Counted from the first letter of the stretch, positions 1 to 6,918 are shown. The stretch: 23,936 bases of DNA from Desulfobulbus sp. (GCA_028684915.1 JAQUEZ010000084.1:1-23936); one strand, 5' to 3'. Numbers and translations: made by a program. The notes: generated by a model not told the origin, from the letters alone.

Positions 1-499
1 CCTGATCACCGAAGTTGACCGCCAGGATGGCGCCTTTCTCCACGGTGTAATCGGGGAAGCTGTCGGCCAGCAGTCCCATTTGCAGATAGAGTTGGGTCTC
101 CCATGCGCCGTAGGGGTGTTCCGGGATATTCTCCGGTGCTTTCACCTCCAGGACCGCCATGGTCTTGCGCACCTCCGAGACGAAGACAAAGTCAAGATGG
201 GCCATGACCGGGACAGCGCCCGCATGTCGAACCTCGGTTTGTCGCCTAAAGTTGCTGAACCCGGCAATCATGAAGGCTGCGGCAACCACTTCCTCGGCCA
301 TGTGACCGCGTCGCTGCCGCAGCAGGGTGACCAGATCGGCCTCCGGAGCATGGAGCTTTCTGAGAATGGTTTTGCGAGGGCAGGCGCCGATGTCGGAAGC
401 CCCGAGATAGGTGCTTCGATCACCGAGCGTTGCCTCGGTCTGTTGGATGGCAAGCTGCTGAAGAGCGGCCTGCAAGGTGAGCATTAACTGGTCTGACAT
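1..499 (-). CDS. PD-(D/E)XK (Cas4/RecB-like) exonuclease, partial at left edge
   Basis: The minus-strand frame is open from an ATG at 499 to the window edge (about 166 residues, C-terminus missing). It begins MSDQLMLTLQAALQQL. It shows the PD-(D/E)XK nuclease series in order: GASDIGACPRKTIL near the N-terminus, RGHMAEEVVAAAF (the helix carrying the first acidic residue), MAHLDFVFV (the D of the active site), VLEVKAP (the E-x-K) and QLYLQMGLL (the Q-x-x-x-Y helix seen in RecB/Cas4/phage exonucleases). A strong ribosome site, GGAGG, lies about 8 bases before the ATG. It is 95 bases downstream of, and co-oriented with, a Rad52-like annealing protein, the pairing seen in phage and ICE recombination modules, where the exonuclease makes single strands for the annealase. 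No Cas genes or CRISPR repeats are near, so a Cas4 role is unlikely. Family assignment is firm; the exact subfamily is not. Confidence 0.8.
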   Translation of the reverse strand, partial: MSDQLMLTLQAALQQLAIQQTEATLGDRSTYLGASDIGACPRKTILRKLHAPEADLVTLLRQRRGHMAEEVVAAAFMIAGFSNFRRQTEVRHAGAVPVMAHLDFVFVSEVRKTMAVLEVKAPENIPEHPYGAWETQLYLQMGLLADSFPDYTVEKGAILAVNFGDQ

Positions 500-593
500 G
501 GTGATATCCTCCTGAAAAAAATGAGGGAGGATACACGGATTCCCAGCGAGGGAATGGTATCGCTCCCTCTGGGGTTGGTTGATGTTGTGGTGA

Positions 594-1289
594 TTAAGCT
601 GCTTGCTTCATCCAGGTCTTGCCGGTCTTATCCCATTGAAAGCCTGCGGCCTTGAGCAGTTCCTTCTTGTCGAAGAGATGGTCGCCGATGGCGATGATCA
701 CCCCTTGACGGTTTTCGAAGGTAACGCCGGCGATCTTGGGCAAGGTTGCCGAGGGATCGCTTTGGTTGGCAGGAGGTTCAATGGGTTGGTTGGTTGTGGA
801 TGCGGGTTTTGTTTTCGGTTGAGGGTTGGATTGCGTCGCGGGTGGTTGCGTTCGTTGCGTTCCCTGAAGGAAGACATTCTTCAACAGTCCCTTGTAGGCA
901 TCGCTGCCGATGGACAACAGTGACATGCATTTCTGGATAGCATCGGTGATGGCCCCTTTCTGGGCATCGCCGACATTGCCTTTGACGATCTGCATCTGTC
1001 CCTTGTGTGAACCCTTGCACAGCCAGTCACCGTCGATCTTCACATACAATCGAACCTCGGCAACCGCCTGGGACTCGAATATCTCCTCCTTGGTCAGTTC
1101 GTACCGCCAATTCTCCGGACCGAGCACCTCATTGACGCTGTCAAAGACGTACTGCGGCCGAAAGCCGTACTTGATCTGACCGATCTGGTTACCTCCTTTA
1201 TCGGTCATCTTGACTTCTTGGATTGCCTCGATGCCGAATGCACGCAAGCGTTCGTTGATCGATTGGATCTGTTCCTGCAATGGTGCCAT
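594..1289 (-). CDS. Rad52/Rad22-like single-strand annealing protein
   Basis: 231 residues, ATG at 1289 preceded by GGAGG at the usual distance. The N-terminal 140 residues match the Rad52_Rad22 annealase family: VFDSVNEVLGPENWRYEL, VRLYVKIDGDW, then KGNVGDAQKGAITDAIQKCMS, the glycine-rich DAxKxAxTDA region that in these proteins lines the DNA groove. A Pro/Thr/Gln-rich linker (about 145-182) joins it to a compact C-terminal module (about 183-231: GVTFENRQGVIIAIGDHLFDK followed by LLKAAGFQWDKTGKTW), similar in style to small W-x-x-x-x-x-W domains appended to DNA-processing proteins. By family knowledge it would anneal complementary single strands during phage or ICE recombination, working with the exonuclease encoded just downstream. 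The appended module is of unknown function. Family confidence is high; its role in this host is inferred. Confidence 0.82.
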   Translation of the reverse strand: MAPLQEQIQSINERLRAFGIEAIQEVKMTDKGGNQIGQIKYGFRPQYVFDSVNEVLGPENWRYELTKEEIFESQAVAEVRLYVKIDGDWLCKGSHKGQMQIVKGNVGDAQKGAITDAIQKCMSLLSIGSDAYKGLLKNVFLQGTQRTQPPATQSNPQPKTKPASTTNQPIEPPANQSDPSATLPKIAGVTFENRQGVIIAIGDHLFDKKELLKAAGFQWDKTGKTWMKQAA

Positions 1290-1311
1290 GGTGGTGCCTC
1301 CTTATGAGTAT

Positions 1312-1362
1312 GGGGGAGCAAAACGACATGGCTCCGCCGGGAGCATGACGTAACAGCTCCCG
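1312..1362 (-). promoter_or_regulatory. Leader with mutually exclusive short hairpins before the annealase gene
   Basis: On the minus strand, 23 to 73 bases upstream of the Rad52-like start codon, the segments GGGAGC (1357-1362), GCTCCC (1340-1345), GGAGC (around 1333-1337) and GCTCCCCC (1312-1319) follow one another. Any segment can pair with its neighbour, so at least two alternative stems are possible close to the ribosome site. This is seen directly; a regulatory role is inference. Confidence 0.35.
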
Positions 1363-1394
1363 ATGGATGAGCAGGGCAAGGATGTGTATTGAAA

Positions 1395-1779
1395 GACCGA
1401 TAGGATCAGTTGTTCTGAGAACGCGCAGAAAGAATGCAGCTTCGAAAAGACAGAGAAATGCCTATCGGTTCAAATGGGAGGAGAGAATGAGGGGAACGAA
1501 TCGAGCGATTCGTTTGCAGGGGTGCGTGCGCGACTCTTCCAGGTCAAAGAAAGACGTTCGCCTCTGCGATTAAACGTCTTTGGCCGAGGAAAGGCAGCGC
1601 CGCGTACTACTGGAGTTCAAGAACACGAAAATCGTGTTCAGCTAAGCCCTGGGAAGGGGTATCTCATTGGAAATGAGTCAGAAATATGAAGGGATAGTAA
1701 CGCTAAATTTGAAAAAGGCAAGCAAGAAACAACGTTGCCATCCTGCACCCGGACAGTGTTTCAATAGCGCAGCAACGTT
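1395..1779. other. Cluster of five perfect-arm hairpins, candidate structured RNA or single-strand origin
   Basis: No convincing protein gene is visible here. Instead five inverted repeats with perfect arms follow one another: 1396-1404/1461-1469 (9 bp, ACCGATAGG), 1495-1503/1506-1514 (AACGAATCG), 1550-1558/1573-1581 (AAAGACGTT), 1621-1628/1632-1639 (GAACACGA with an AAA loop) and 1731-1738/1772-1779 (AACGTTGC). A further 6-bp hairpin with a 3-base loop is at 1663-1677. Such density in 385 bases suggests selection on folding, either as an RNA or as single-stranded DNA (for example an origin or transfer region of a mobile element beside the recombination genes). It matches no RNA family I recognise; tmRNA, RNase P, SRP and group II domain V signatures are absent. 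The strand is undecided. Confidence 0.4.
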
Positions 1780-2023
1780 CTAGGTAATATGAAGATGCTT
1801 TGTACGTTGCCTATCATGCCTTTGGTGATAGCCAGGTAAAAATAACCAGTCCACAATGAACTTTAATACGGGTTGAATTTGATGGTAATCAGCGTCCCAC
1901 CCGGTGTTGCCGGGTAAAATTTTAAAAATAACACAATCGTCTGATATTTGGCCTTTAATTGCCAAGTTCCAGACTTTTGTTATTTGGAAGATTCGAGAAA
2001 AGCTGGTTGTCACTGAATGGGAT
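1780..2023. other. Gene-poor spacer, no supported gene
   Basis: A 77-codon minus-strand frame (1780-2013, GTG start, no ribosome site) is present but resembles nothing I know and has no supporting signal. A 6-bp hairpin (ACCCGG/CCGGGT, 1899-1915) followed by AAAATTTTAAAA lies in the middle. I make no call on function. Confidence 0.4.
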
Positions 2024-2059
2024 AAAACCGAGTAACACTTAGGCGTTCCTCGGTTTTTT
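2024..2059 (+). terminator. Intrinsic terminator, probably bidirectional
   Basis: AAAACCGAG (2024-2032) and CTCGGTTTT (2049-2057) form a perfect 9-bp stem with a 16-base loop, and the plus-strand reading continues into T6. On the minus strand the same stem ends in TTTT. It lies downstream of the hairpin cluster on the plus strand and downstream of the small membrane-protein gene (2115-2237) on the minus strand, so it may serve either. Confidence 0.7.
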
Positions 2060-2114
2060 ATTAAACTGTTGCGATCAGCCTGACTAAACTATTGTAACGC
2101 AATGCGGAGTTAAA

Positions 2115-2237
2115 TCAATAGAATATGTATTCAAAGAGAATGCTACCTCCTAATAATCCCATAAAAAAAGCCATAGCGACCAATTCTTTTTTCAGACTGC
2201 GAAGAGGCTTTTGGCCGTCATTCTGGTTTGTTGGCAT
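2115..2237 (-). CDS. Hidden 40-residue single-pass membrane protein
   Basis: A short minus-strand gene starts at ATG 2237 with GAAGGAG placed 7 bases upstream and ends at TGA 2115-2117. The product has a polar, lysine-rich N-terminus (MPTNQNDGQKPLRSLKKE) followed by one hydrophobic segment (about residues 19-40: LVAMAFFMGLLGGSILFEYI). Positive charges before the segment predict the N-terminus inside the cell. It ends 56 bases before the intrinsic terminator at 2024-2059, giving a complete small transcription unit. I do not recognise the family; size and topology resemble accessory subunits of membrane complexes (CydX- or KdpF-like in style, not in sequence). Good ribosome site, charge pattern and terminator argue that it is real. 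Confidence 0.6.
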   Translation of the reverse strand: MPTNQNDGQKPLRSLKKELVAMAFFMGLLGGSILFEYIFY

Positions 2238-2491
2238 AACATTCTCCTTCAAGGGTAAGGCATGTGAAGCATGCATTTATCTTGTTCTGCATTTGAAATT
2301 GGCCTGTTGACGCCGCTTAAATCACCGCAACCATCGCTGCGACTAATGGTAACCGCAGGACTTCATGCCGTATATTTGGATTTTAGCAACTAATCTTTGT
2401 ATATTAAGGCGCCGTCGCTGTCGTGGGAAACTGACTTCGAGGTTTGAAAAATTGAGCCTCTTAATTCCGGATTATCTTTCCACATTGAGGC
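2238..2491. other. Spacer between small membrane gene and reductase remnant
   Basis: No gene is supported. A small palindrome, GCATG-TGAAG-CATGC, lies near 2261-2275, just upstream of the ribosome site of the 40-residue protein, and could be an operator. The aldo/keto reductase homology does not continue here in any frame, so the reductase was cut off rather than frameshifted. Confidence 0.4.
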
Positions 2492-2674
2492 TTAATGGAG
2501 TTCGCTGTCAGAGTACACCCGAGCACAATCGATGTAAGTTATCCCTTTTTGTAAAGCCTCACGAATGACACTCTGCACCTCTTTGTCCATTTTATAAGTA
2601 CGAAGGACACCTTCTCCGCCCAGACCGACGACGGAATCCTCACTTCCTGTTTTACCTGGTAGTGTGGTTTTCAT
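2492..2674 (-). pseudogene. N-terminal remnant of an aldo/keto reductase
   Basis: 60 codons from ATG 2674 read MKTTLPGKTGSEDSVVGLGG, followed by EGVLRTYKMDKEVQSVIREALQ and KGITYIDCARVYSDSE. This is the start of the aldo/keto reductase TIM barrel: the first strand with the glycine-rich VGLGGEG, then the strand ending in the catalytic Asp-x-Ala/Tyr context (IDCARVYSDSE). Full-length members have about 300 residues or more. Here homology stops after SDSE and a TAA follows within three codons, so nicotinamide-binding and catalytic Lys/His regions are absent. No clear ribosome site precedes the ATG. It is most simply a truncated relic left by a deletion. Confidence 0.65.
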
Positions 2675-2824
2675 TCGGACTTTTTATGCAAATTAACTGG
2701 CGACTACTTGTGTTTACGACAAGTTGAAATTGGCCATATTTCAACCCGATTGCTCAGCCAACCTCAAAGAGCCCTGCAATAGTAAGAATGACCCATTTCA
2801 TGTTCTTTCCTCTCGCAAATGTCG

Positions 2825-2860
2825 GAAGCACCACCGATTAGGACAAGAATAGGGTGCTTC
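2825..2860 (-). terminator. Inverted repeat just after rnk
   Basis: GAAGCACC and GGTGCTTC form a perfect 8-bp stem with a 20-base loop beginning 12 bases past the rnk stop codon. There is no T-run, so it is a candidate 3'-end hairpin rather than a textbook intrinsic terminator. Confidence 0.4.
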
Positions 2861-2871
2861 AGTACTTCGCA

Positions 2872-3279
2872 CTAACGGTGGTACTCACCTGAACGTTCTG
2901 GTTGATAGGTAATTTCTACTATCTTTACTCTTAGCACCCCACCACCTGGTTTGGGCCATTCAATTTCATCGCCTTGGGAAAGACCAAGAAGAGCGCTGCC
3001 AATAGGAGCAAGTATTGAAATAGTACCACCATCGGCATCGACATCCTGGGGATAGACCAATCGCAAGCAGAACTCTTCCTTTGAAGGAGCAATTCTGAAT
3101 CGAACGGTTGAATTCATCGTCACGACAGTTGGCGGGATGTCCTTTGGCTCCCGTATTTCAGCACGATACAGTTCGTCTTCCAAGTCTTCACTGCACGGGA
3201 ATGCATTTGCAGGCAAGCGTGCAAGAAGTGCTCCCAATCTTTCAGCATCAAGCGTTGAAATAATAATGTTTGGTCTCAT
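2872..3279 (-). CDS. rnk: Rnk, regulator of nucleoside diphosphate kinase
   Basis: 135 residues, ATG 3279 preceded by AAGGAGGGG. It carries the Rnk signature from end to end: IIISTLDAERL at the N-terminal helix, VVTMNSTVRF, RLVYPQDVDADGG, ISILAPIGSALLGLSQGDEIEW and the conserved ending YQPERSGEYHR. The C-terminal two thirds is a GreA/GreB C-terminal domain. The family binds RNA polymerase near the secondary channel and in E. coli and Pseudomonas influences NDP kinase level and polysaccharide synthesis; unlike GreA it lacks the long catalytic coiled coil. The length equals the family norm. A second, more divergent Rnk lies at 4526-4924 on the opposite strand. The A/T-rich region 3280-3400 probably holds its promoter. 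Confidence 0.9.
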   Translation of the reverse strand: MRPNIIISTLDAERLGALLARLPANAFPCSEDLEDELYRAEIREPKDIPPTVVTMNSTVRFRIAPSKEEFCLRLVYPQDVDADGGTISILAPIGSALLGLSQGDEIEWPKPGGGVLRVKIVEITYQPERSGEYHR

Positions 3280-3889
3280 GGCCCCTCCTTTTTATCATCT
3301 TTTCAATAAACAAAAACCTGCTATTGTAGTCTATTGTTTCATCTATAACTAATTTTTTACCAGCATTTTAGTCTTCTGAGGTGAGTAGACTTAAACTTTG
3401 ATACTTTTGAATGGCGTGTCGCCAATATTCCCCAGTCATCAGGAATCCTTGGGGGCGGGGTAAAAAGTCTCAGTGGTCACTATTACCCCGCTTTTGTCAA
3501 CTCATTAAGGAGCACGTTAATTGCCTAACAAGGAACGCACTTTTTCATAGTGTCTCACCGTGAGTGGGGGAATTTCAGTTTGTTAGAAATAATTACGTAT
3601 CAAGTAATAATGTCTGGCAATAACGACCGGATTATTAGTCAGTAGATCACGGCAGTTGGGCAACTTCATAAATCTGCCTTGCACCTCGGTCAAGTTAGTT
3701 TGCCGAATCTGTATCCTGCCTCTTCTTGCCACAATTTTTGCCATTGAGTTTTAACGTTCGAGATCTTTCTCTCCAATGAGTTGTTTGTTGCGGCATGGTT
3801 TGTGCAAAATATTGAGTAATCATAACAGAAAGCACTATACACCGTTTTCAAAACCCACTGGTGAACTTTTCGCTCACAGGAGGCACAGC
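3280..3889. other. Gene-poor spacer with terminator-like inverted repeat
   Basis: No gene is supported between rnk and the CBS gene (frames reaching left of 3890 have no ribosome site). A perfect 9-bp repeat, GCGGGGTAA (3455-3463) with TTACCCCGC (3483-3491), is followed by TTTT on the plus strand. Two similar inverted motifs, ATATTCCCCAGT (near 3427) and its opposite in GTGGGGGAATTT (near 3560), look like decayed insertion-sequence end repeats, but no transposase is left, so this is only a suspicion. Confidence 0.35.
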
Positions 3890-4489
3890 TTGGAGAAATC
3901 GAAAATCAAAAAATGGATACACCCTCTCGATAATTTCCCTCGAATTTCATGCCGAGCTTCTCTCATGGAAGCGATGGCTGTACTGAATAAGACAGATGCA
4001 GATTGTCATGCAAGTGGTTCGACACATAAAATTCTTTTAGTCTACGACGCTGCGGGAATTATTGTTGGTAAACTTTCTCCGCTTGATATTGTTGAGGCGC
4101 TAGAATCTCATTGTAAGAGTTCAAAGACGAGTACAGAAAGATGGGCTGCCGGCTTGATTTTAAGATTTCTCGAAAAAATGGGGAGGTATCTTTTGCCTGG
4201 ATGCGATCCTCTGGCAGAACATTGGCAGCAAGCCCATCGAATTAACATATTTCCTTACTTCAAGAGATCCTCTTCCACTAATATGATTGGGGCAAACGGC
4301 TCGATGGAACTGGCCTTCCACCTGTTTTCCAGAGGTCGTCATGAGTCATTGTTCGTTGTTCACAAAAACGAAATAGAAGGATTGCTTTTGTTTACGGATA
4401 TTTATCAAGAAATAAGCTCATTTTTGAAGTCCTGCCCACTTGCACAATTGGGAGATAACAATATGGCTAGTTCAGCTATCAGGTCTTGA
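3890..4489 (+). CDS. CBS-domain protein
   Basis: The start chosen is TTG 3890, because AGGAGG lies exactly 6 bases upstream; a longer frame opens at 3776 but has no ribosome site and its extra residues look non-coding. The product is 199 residues and soluble. Two CBS halves are visible: residues about 15-70 (ISCRASLMEAMAVLNKTD, then KILLVYDAAGIIVGKLSPLDIVEAL) and about 130-180 (GANGSMELAFHLFSRGRH, then ESLFVVHKNEIEGLLLFTDIY). CBS pairs bind adenosyl nucleotides and act as energy sensors, usually controlling a partner. Here there is no attached effector domain, so the partner would be separate; the divergent Rnk gene 36 bases downstream is the obvious candidate. The linker between the CBS halves (about 75-125) is helical and unrecognised. 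Confidence 0.75.
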   Translation: MEKSKIKKWIHPLDNFPRISCRASLMEAMAVLNKTDADCHASGSTHKILLVYDAAGIIVGKLSPLDIVEALESHCKSSKTSTERWAAGLILRFLEKMGRYLLPGCDPLAEHWQQAHRINIFPYFKRSSSTNMIGANGSMELAFHLFSRGRHESLFVVHKNEIEGLLLFTDIYQEISSFLKSCPLAQLGDNNMASSAIRS

Positions 4490-4525
4490 AGTGTTTTTAC
4501 TAAAAATGAGCGCTGGAGTTATATT

Positions 4526-4924
4526 TTGTCGAACAAAATAATTTTTATAACACTAAGAGACAAAGAGCGTATTGAACAACTTATGCTCTTTTGTGACCTT
4601 TTTAAGGAACAGGAAAGGAAAAGTATCCGTAAATTGCACTATGAAATTAGCCAAGGTTATGTGGTCAGTGCTGAAAAAATACCCATTAATGTTGTTACAA
4701 CGAACTCGCGGGTGGTCCTGCATGATCTTGCAAATGATAGAGTATATAGCTTGACGCTTGTATTTCCTGAAGACGCAGATCCCCAGAAGTTTAAAGAGTC
4801 CATCCTCGCGCCATTAGGAGCTGCACTTATTGGAAAAAAAACGGGTGAAATTATTGAATACTCAACCCCTTCTGGCATTTGCCGATGTACGATTAAGGCA
4901 ATTTCTCATGAGACAAGACCTTGA
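4526..4924 (+). CDS. Divergent Rnk / GreA-GreB C-terminal domain protein
   Basis: 132 residues from TTG 4526, with CTGGAG about 7 bases upstream. It follows the rnk layout: KIIFITLRDKERIEQLM, then INVVTTNSRVVLHDL, LVFPEDADPQK, ESILAPLGAALIGKKTGEII and a final short strand. It lacks the conserved YQPExxGxYHR ending of true Rnk (here ends KAISHETRP), so it is a paralogue that has drifted. It forms a probable two-gene operon with the CBS protein (36-base gap, same strand). By family it should contact RNA polymerase; coupling to a nucleotide-sensing CBS protein is inference from position. Confidence 0.8.
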   Translation: MSNKIIFITLRDKERIEQLMLFCDLFKEQERKSIRKLHYEISQGYVVSAEKIPINVVTTNSRVVLHDLANDRVYSLTLVFPEDADPQKFKESILAPLGAALIGKKTGEIIEYSTPSGICRCTIKAISHETRP

Positions 4925-4949
4925 ATTGTTGAGAATCATAAAGCTTTTT

Positions 4950-5204
4950 GGCTCCTCGTCATTTCGAGTGGAATTTCTCACGAAACAGACAGGAGGATCG
5001 GGCCAAGAGGTAGCCACCACGCTAGTGGGCTAACATCTTGCCGTGTCGTCATTTCTTGGTTTCCAAGAGGAATGAGTATCCCCTGCTGAATCATCCTCAA
5101 TGAAGTTGCATATGGTGGCCGATCTTTTGCAACTTGCTGGTTTTAATTGTTTTGTGTGGATTTGATCTCTTTAGAATCAAATCCACACAAAACGCCGAGG
5201 AGCC
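4950..5204. mobile_element. Small non-coding element with ISL3-like terminal repeats (MITE or deleted IS)
   Basis: The left end reads GGCTCCTCGTCATTTCGAGT and continues GGAATTT. The right end, read inward on the minus strand, is GGCTCCTCGGCGTTTTGTGT followed by GGATTTG. The first nine bases are identical and most of the next 17 agree. GGCTCTTCG-type ends with a TTTxGxGTGGA box are characteristic of the ISL3 family (from memory). The 255-bp interior has no transposase. No clear 8-bp target duplication flanks it (AGCTTTTT left, GTTTGTTC right). It lies between the Rnk paralogue and the 3' end of the kinase gene, 6 bases from the kinase stop. Confidence 0.5.
5149..5193. repeat. 18-bp perfect hairpin inside the right end of the element
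   Basis: Arms 5149-5166 and 5176-5193 are perfectly complementary (GTTTTGTGTGGATTTGAT read from the right arm) around a 9-base loop. The arm repeats the terminal-repeat sequence of the element, as if two ends had been joined head to head. It lies downstream of the kinase gene and could stall transcription, but no T-run follows on either strand. Confidence 0.7.
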
Positions 5205-5210
5205 GTTTGT

Positions 5211-6857
5211 TCAGGTAAGGACACTACGTGCTGGAAGGCTGAGGGTTATTAACGTGCCTCCTTGTGGCCTTTCCTTGGCTGAAATACGTCCTCCTAGCTT
5301 GTAGACAATGTTGCTGTACATTGACAGTTTGACCCCACCTCCCTTGCTGGATCCACCAGAAACTGCAAAAGGCTGCCACAGCCTCTCCATTCTTGCAGTG
5401 GTTACCCCTGGTCCACTGTCTGCAATTTGAACACACACCTCCTCTGAATTGTTATAAGTGATAATATCGATCTGCCCATCGGTTCCCACGGCATCCAGTG
5501 CATTTTCAATCAAACTGAGGAGTATTTGCTGAATTTGCGAACCGTCAGTTTTGATAGTTGGCACCTGTTCGTCGAATTGAGAATTAAGAACGATATTCCT
5601 GTCCCGGGCATCCTTTTCGTAAAATGAGAGAAATTCCCGGAGTATCCAGTTGACTTGTATATTGTATCCAGAATCGATTTTTCTATAGAAGAATGTCAAC
5701 TTGTCGAGGATGCCGCTAATGCATCGTGCGTTAATTTTTATTTTTTTCAAAGCGTCCTGGCCCTTTCCGAGTCGATCGATGTGTCTTGTTTTTTCATGGA
5801 AAACCAGTTCTTCGAACGTGCTTGCTTGTTTTTGTATATTTTGCAGGTACATGTTGATTTCCTTTGATATAGCTGATGCTATTTGACCAATATCAGCCAT
5901 TTTTTCTATCTTTGCTGATTGGCCATATAATGCCTTCTGTTGTCTATCCCGTTTCTCAATCCATTTGATGATAGTTCGGCTCGTTATGATTGAGAAAGGC
6001 ACGAAACATGCCGACATAAACAGAACTGCTATTATTATACCATTTCGATATTTAATATATTGTGCCAAAGAGCTGTCGATGTGAGATTTTAGAAAAAGTT
6101 TCCAGCTGTTACCATCAAACCATGTGCTGGCGTAAAGAAACTCCTTGTCACTGGACACTTTCCCTTTTTGGTAACGTTTGAGCATACTGCTCTCAATGGT
6201 ATTAAGCTTCCCCTCCTTTCTGAGGCCTGGTGTCTGCAACACTCCGTTAGCACTGAGAACATAGGCTTCGTCTTTCGGATTTATTCGGACACTCTCAAGC
6301 ATGTTTCCCAAAACGAGGGGGGCAATGGTCGCCTGCAACACATATGTTTTGAGTGGGTTAGTCAATGCAATGGCAAAATTCGGTGCGTCAGGGTGATCTG
6401 TATAGACATCGCTAACAGCCACGTTGCGAATCAATACCTGCTTAAACCATTCGATTTCTTTATAATTCTTCTGCGACTCCACTCCTTTGCTCGGTTCCGT
6501 ATGCGCCAGCCGATTACCTTCGGTATCTAACAATTGCAACGAGACGATATCACTATCATGTCCCTTGTCGTTCATTGTCTGAAGAAGGTTTGTGAGATTA
6601 TTCCGGTCTCGCAGGTATTCGATGGAATAGAGACTGGTCAGGGTGGACAACTGCGTAACCTTACCCTGAAGATAAGAGGTTATGTCCTTGGCACAATGCT
6701 CAACGAGTCGTTGAGTATTTACCTCCAATTCTTTGAATGCAATGGCCCTAAAATAGCCAATGGATAGACAGGAAAAAAGGACAAGTGGAATAAAGCCAAC
6801 AGCAAAGATAAACAATGCAATTTTTCTTTGCATTTTCGCGGAATCAAATTTTTCCAT
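5211..6857 (-). CDS. Membrane sensor histidine kinase homologue lacking the phospho-acceptor histidine
   Basis: 548 residues. A transmembrane helix (about 14-36), a periplasmic sensor region of roughly 235 residues with dCache-like features (IVSLQLLDTEGNRLAH, then DVYTDHPDAPNFAIAL), a second transmembrane helix (about 273-294) and a cytoplasmic kinase core. At the H-box the usual G-x-I-A-x-x-I-A-H-E-I-N appears as GQIASAISKEIN: the histidine is Lys332. The ATPase domain keeps the N-box (SLIENALDAV, 448-457), G1 (DSGPGV, 480-485) and PF (496-497), but the G2 lid is GGGVKLSM rather than GTGLGLS. So autophosphorylation on the usual residue is not possible; a sensory or ATP-gated regulator role, or decay, fits better. 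No response regulator is adjacent. The ribosome site is poor at both Met1 and Met9. Its upstream spacer is AT-rich and repeat-filled. Confidence 0.8.
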   Translation of the reverse strand: MEKFDSAKMQRKIALFIFAVGFIPLVLFSCLSIGYFRAIAFKELEVNTQRLVEHCAKDITSYLQGKVTQLSTLTSLYSIEYLRDRNNLTNLLQTMNDKGHDSDIVSLQLLDTEGNRLAHTEPSKGVESQKNYKEIEWFKQVLIRNVAVSDVYTDHPDAPNFAIALTNPLKTYVLQATIAPLVLGNMLESVRINPKDEAYVLSANGVLQTPGLRKEGKLNTIESSMLKRYQKGKVSSDKEFLYASTWFDGNSWKLFLKSHIDSSLAQYIKYRNGIIIAVLFMSACFVPFSIITSRTIIKWIEKRDRQQKALYGQSAKIEKMADIGQIASAISKEINMYLQNIQKQASTFEELVFHEKTRHIDRLGKGQDALKKIKINARCISGILDKLTFFYRKIDSGYNIQVNWILREFLSFYEKDARDRNIVLNSQFDEQVPTIKTDGSQIQQILLSLIENALDAVGTDGQIDIITYNNSEEVCVQIADSGPGVTTARMERLWQPFAVSGGSSKGGGVKLSMYSNIVYKLGGRISAKERPQGGTLITLSLPARSVLT

Positions 6858-6918
6858 TTTTACAATTAAAAATTAAAGATTATTTTGATAGAAAAAAATA
6901 TTACATTCACATAATCAC

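Noticed and set aside
1395..1779. Retron msr-msd or group II intron reading of the hairpin cluster
   Set aside because: No reverse transcriptase frame is nearby and domain V or msr signatures are absent.
3523..3535. GCCTAACAAGG, similar to the start of integron attC sites
   Set aside because: No matching second core site or palindromic attC body and no integrase were found.
3776..3889. Longer N-terminus for the CBS protein
   Set aside because: The TTG at 3890 has a perfectly placed AGGAGG; the upstream residues show no domain character and no ribosome site precedes 3776.
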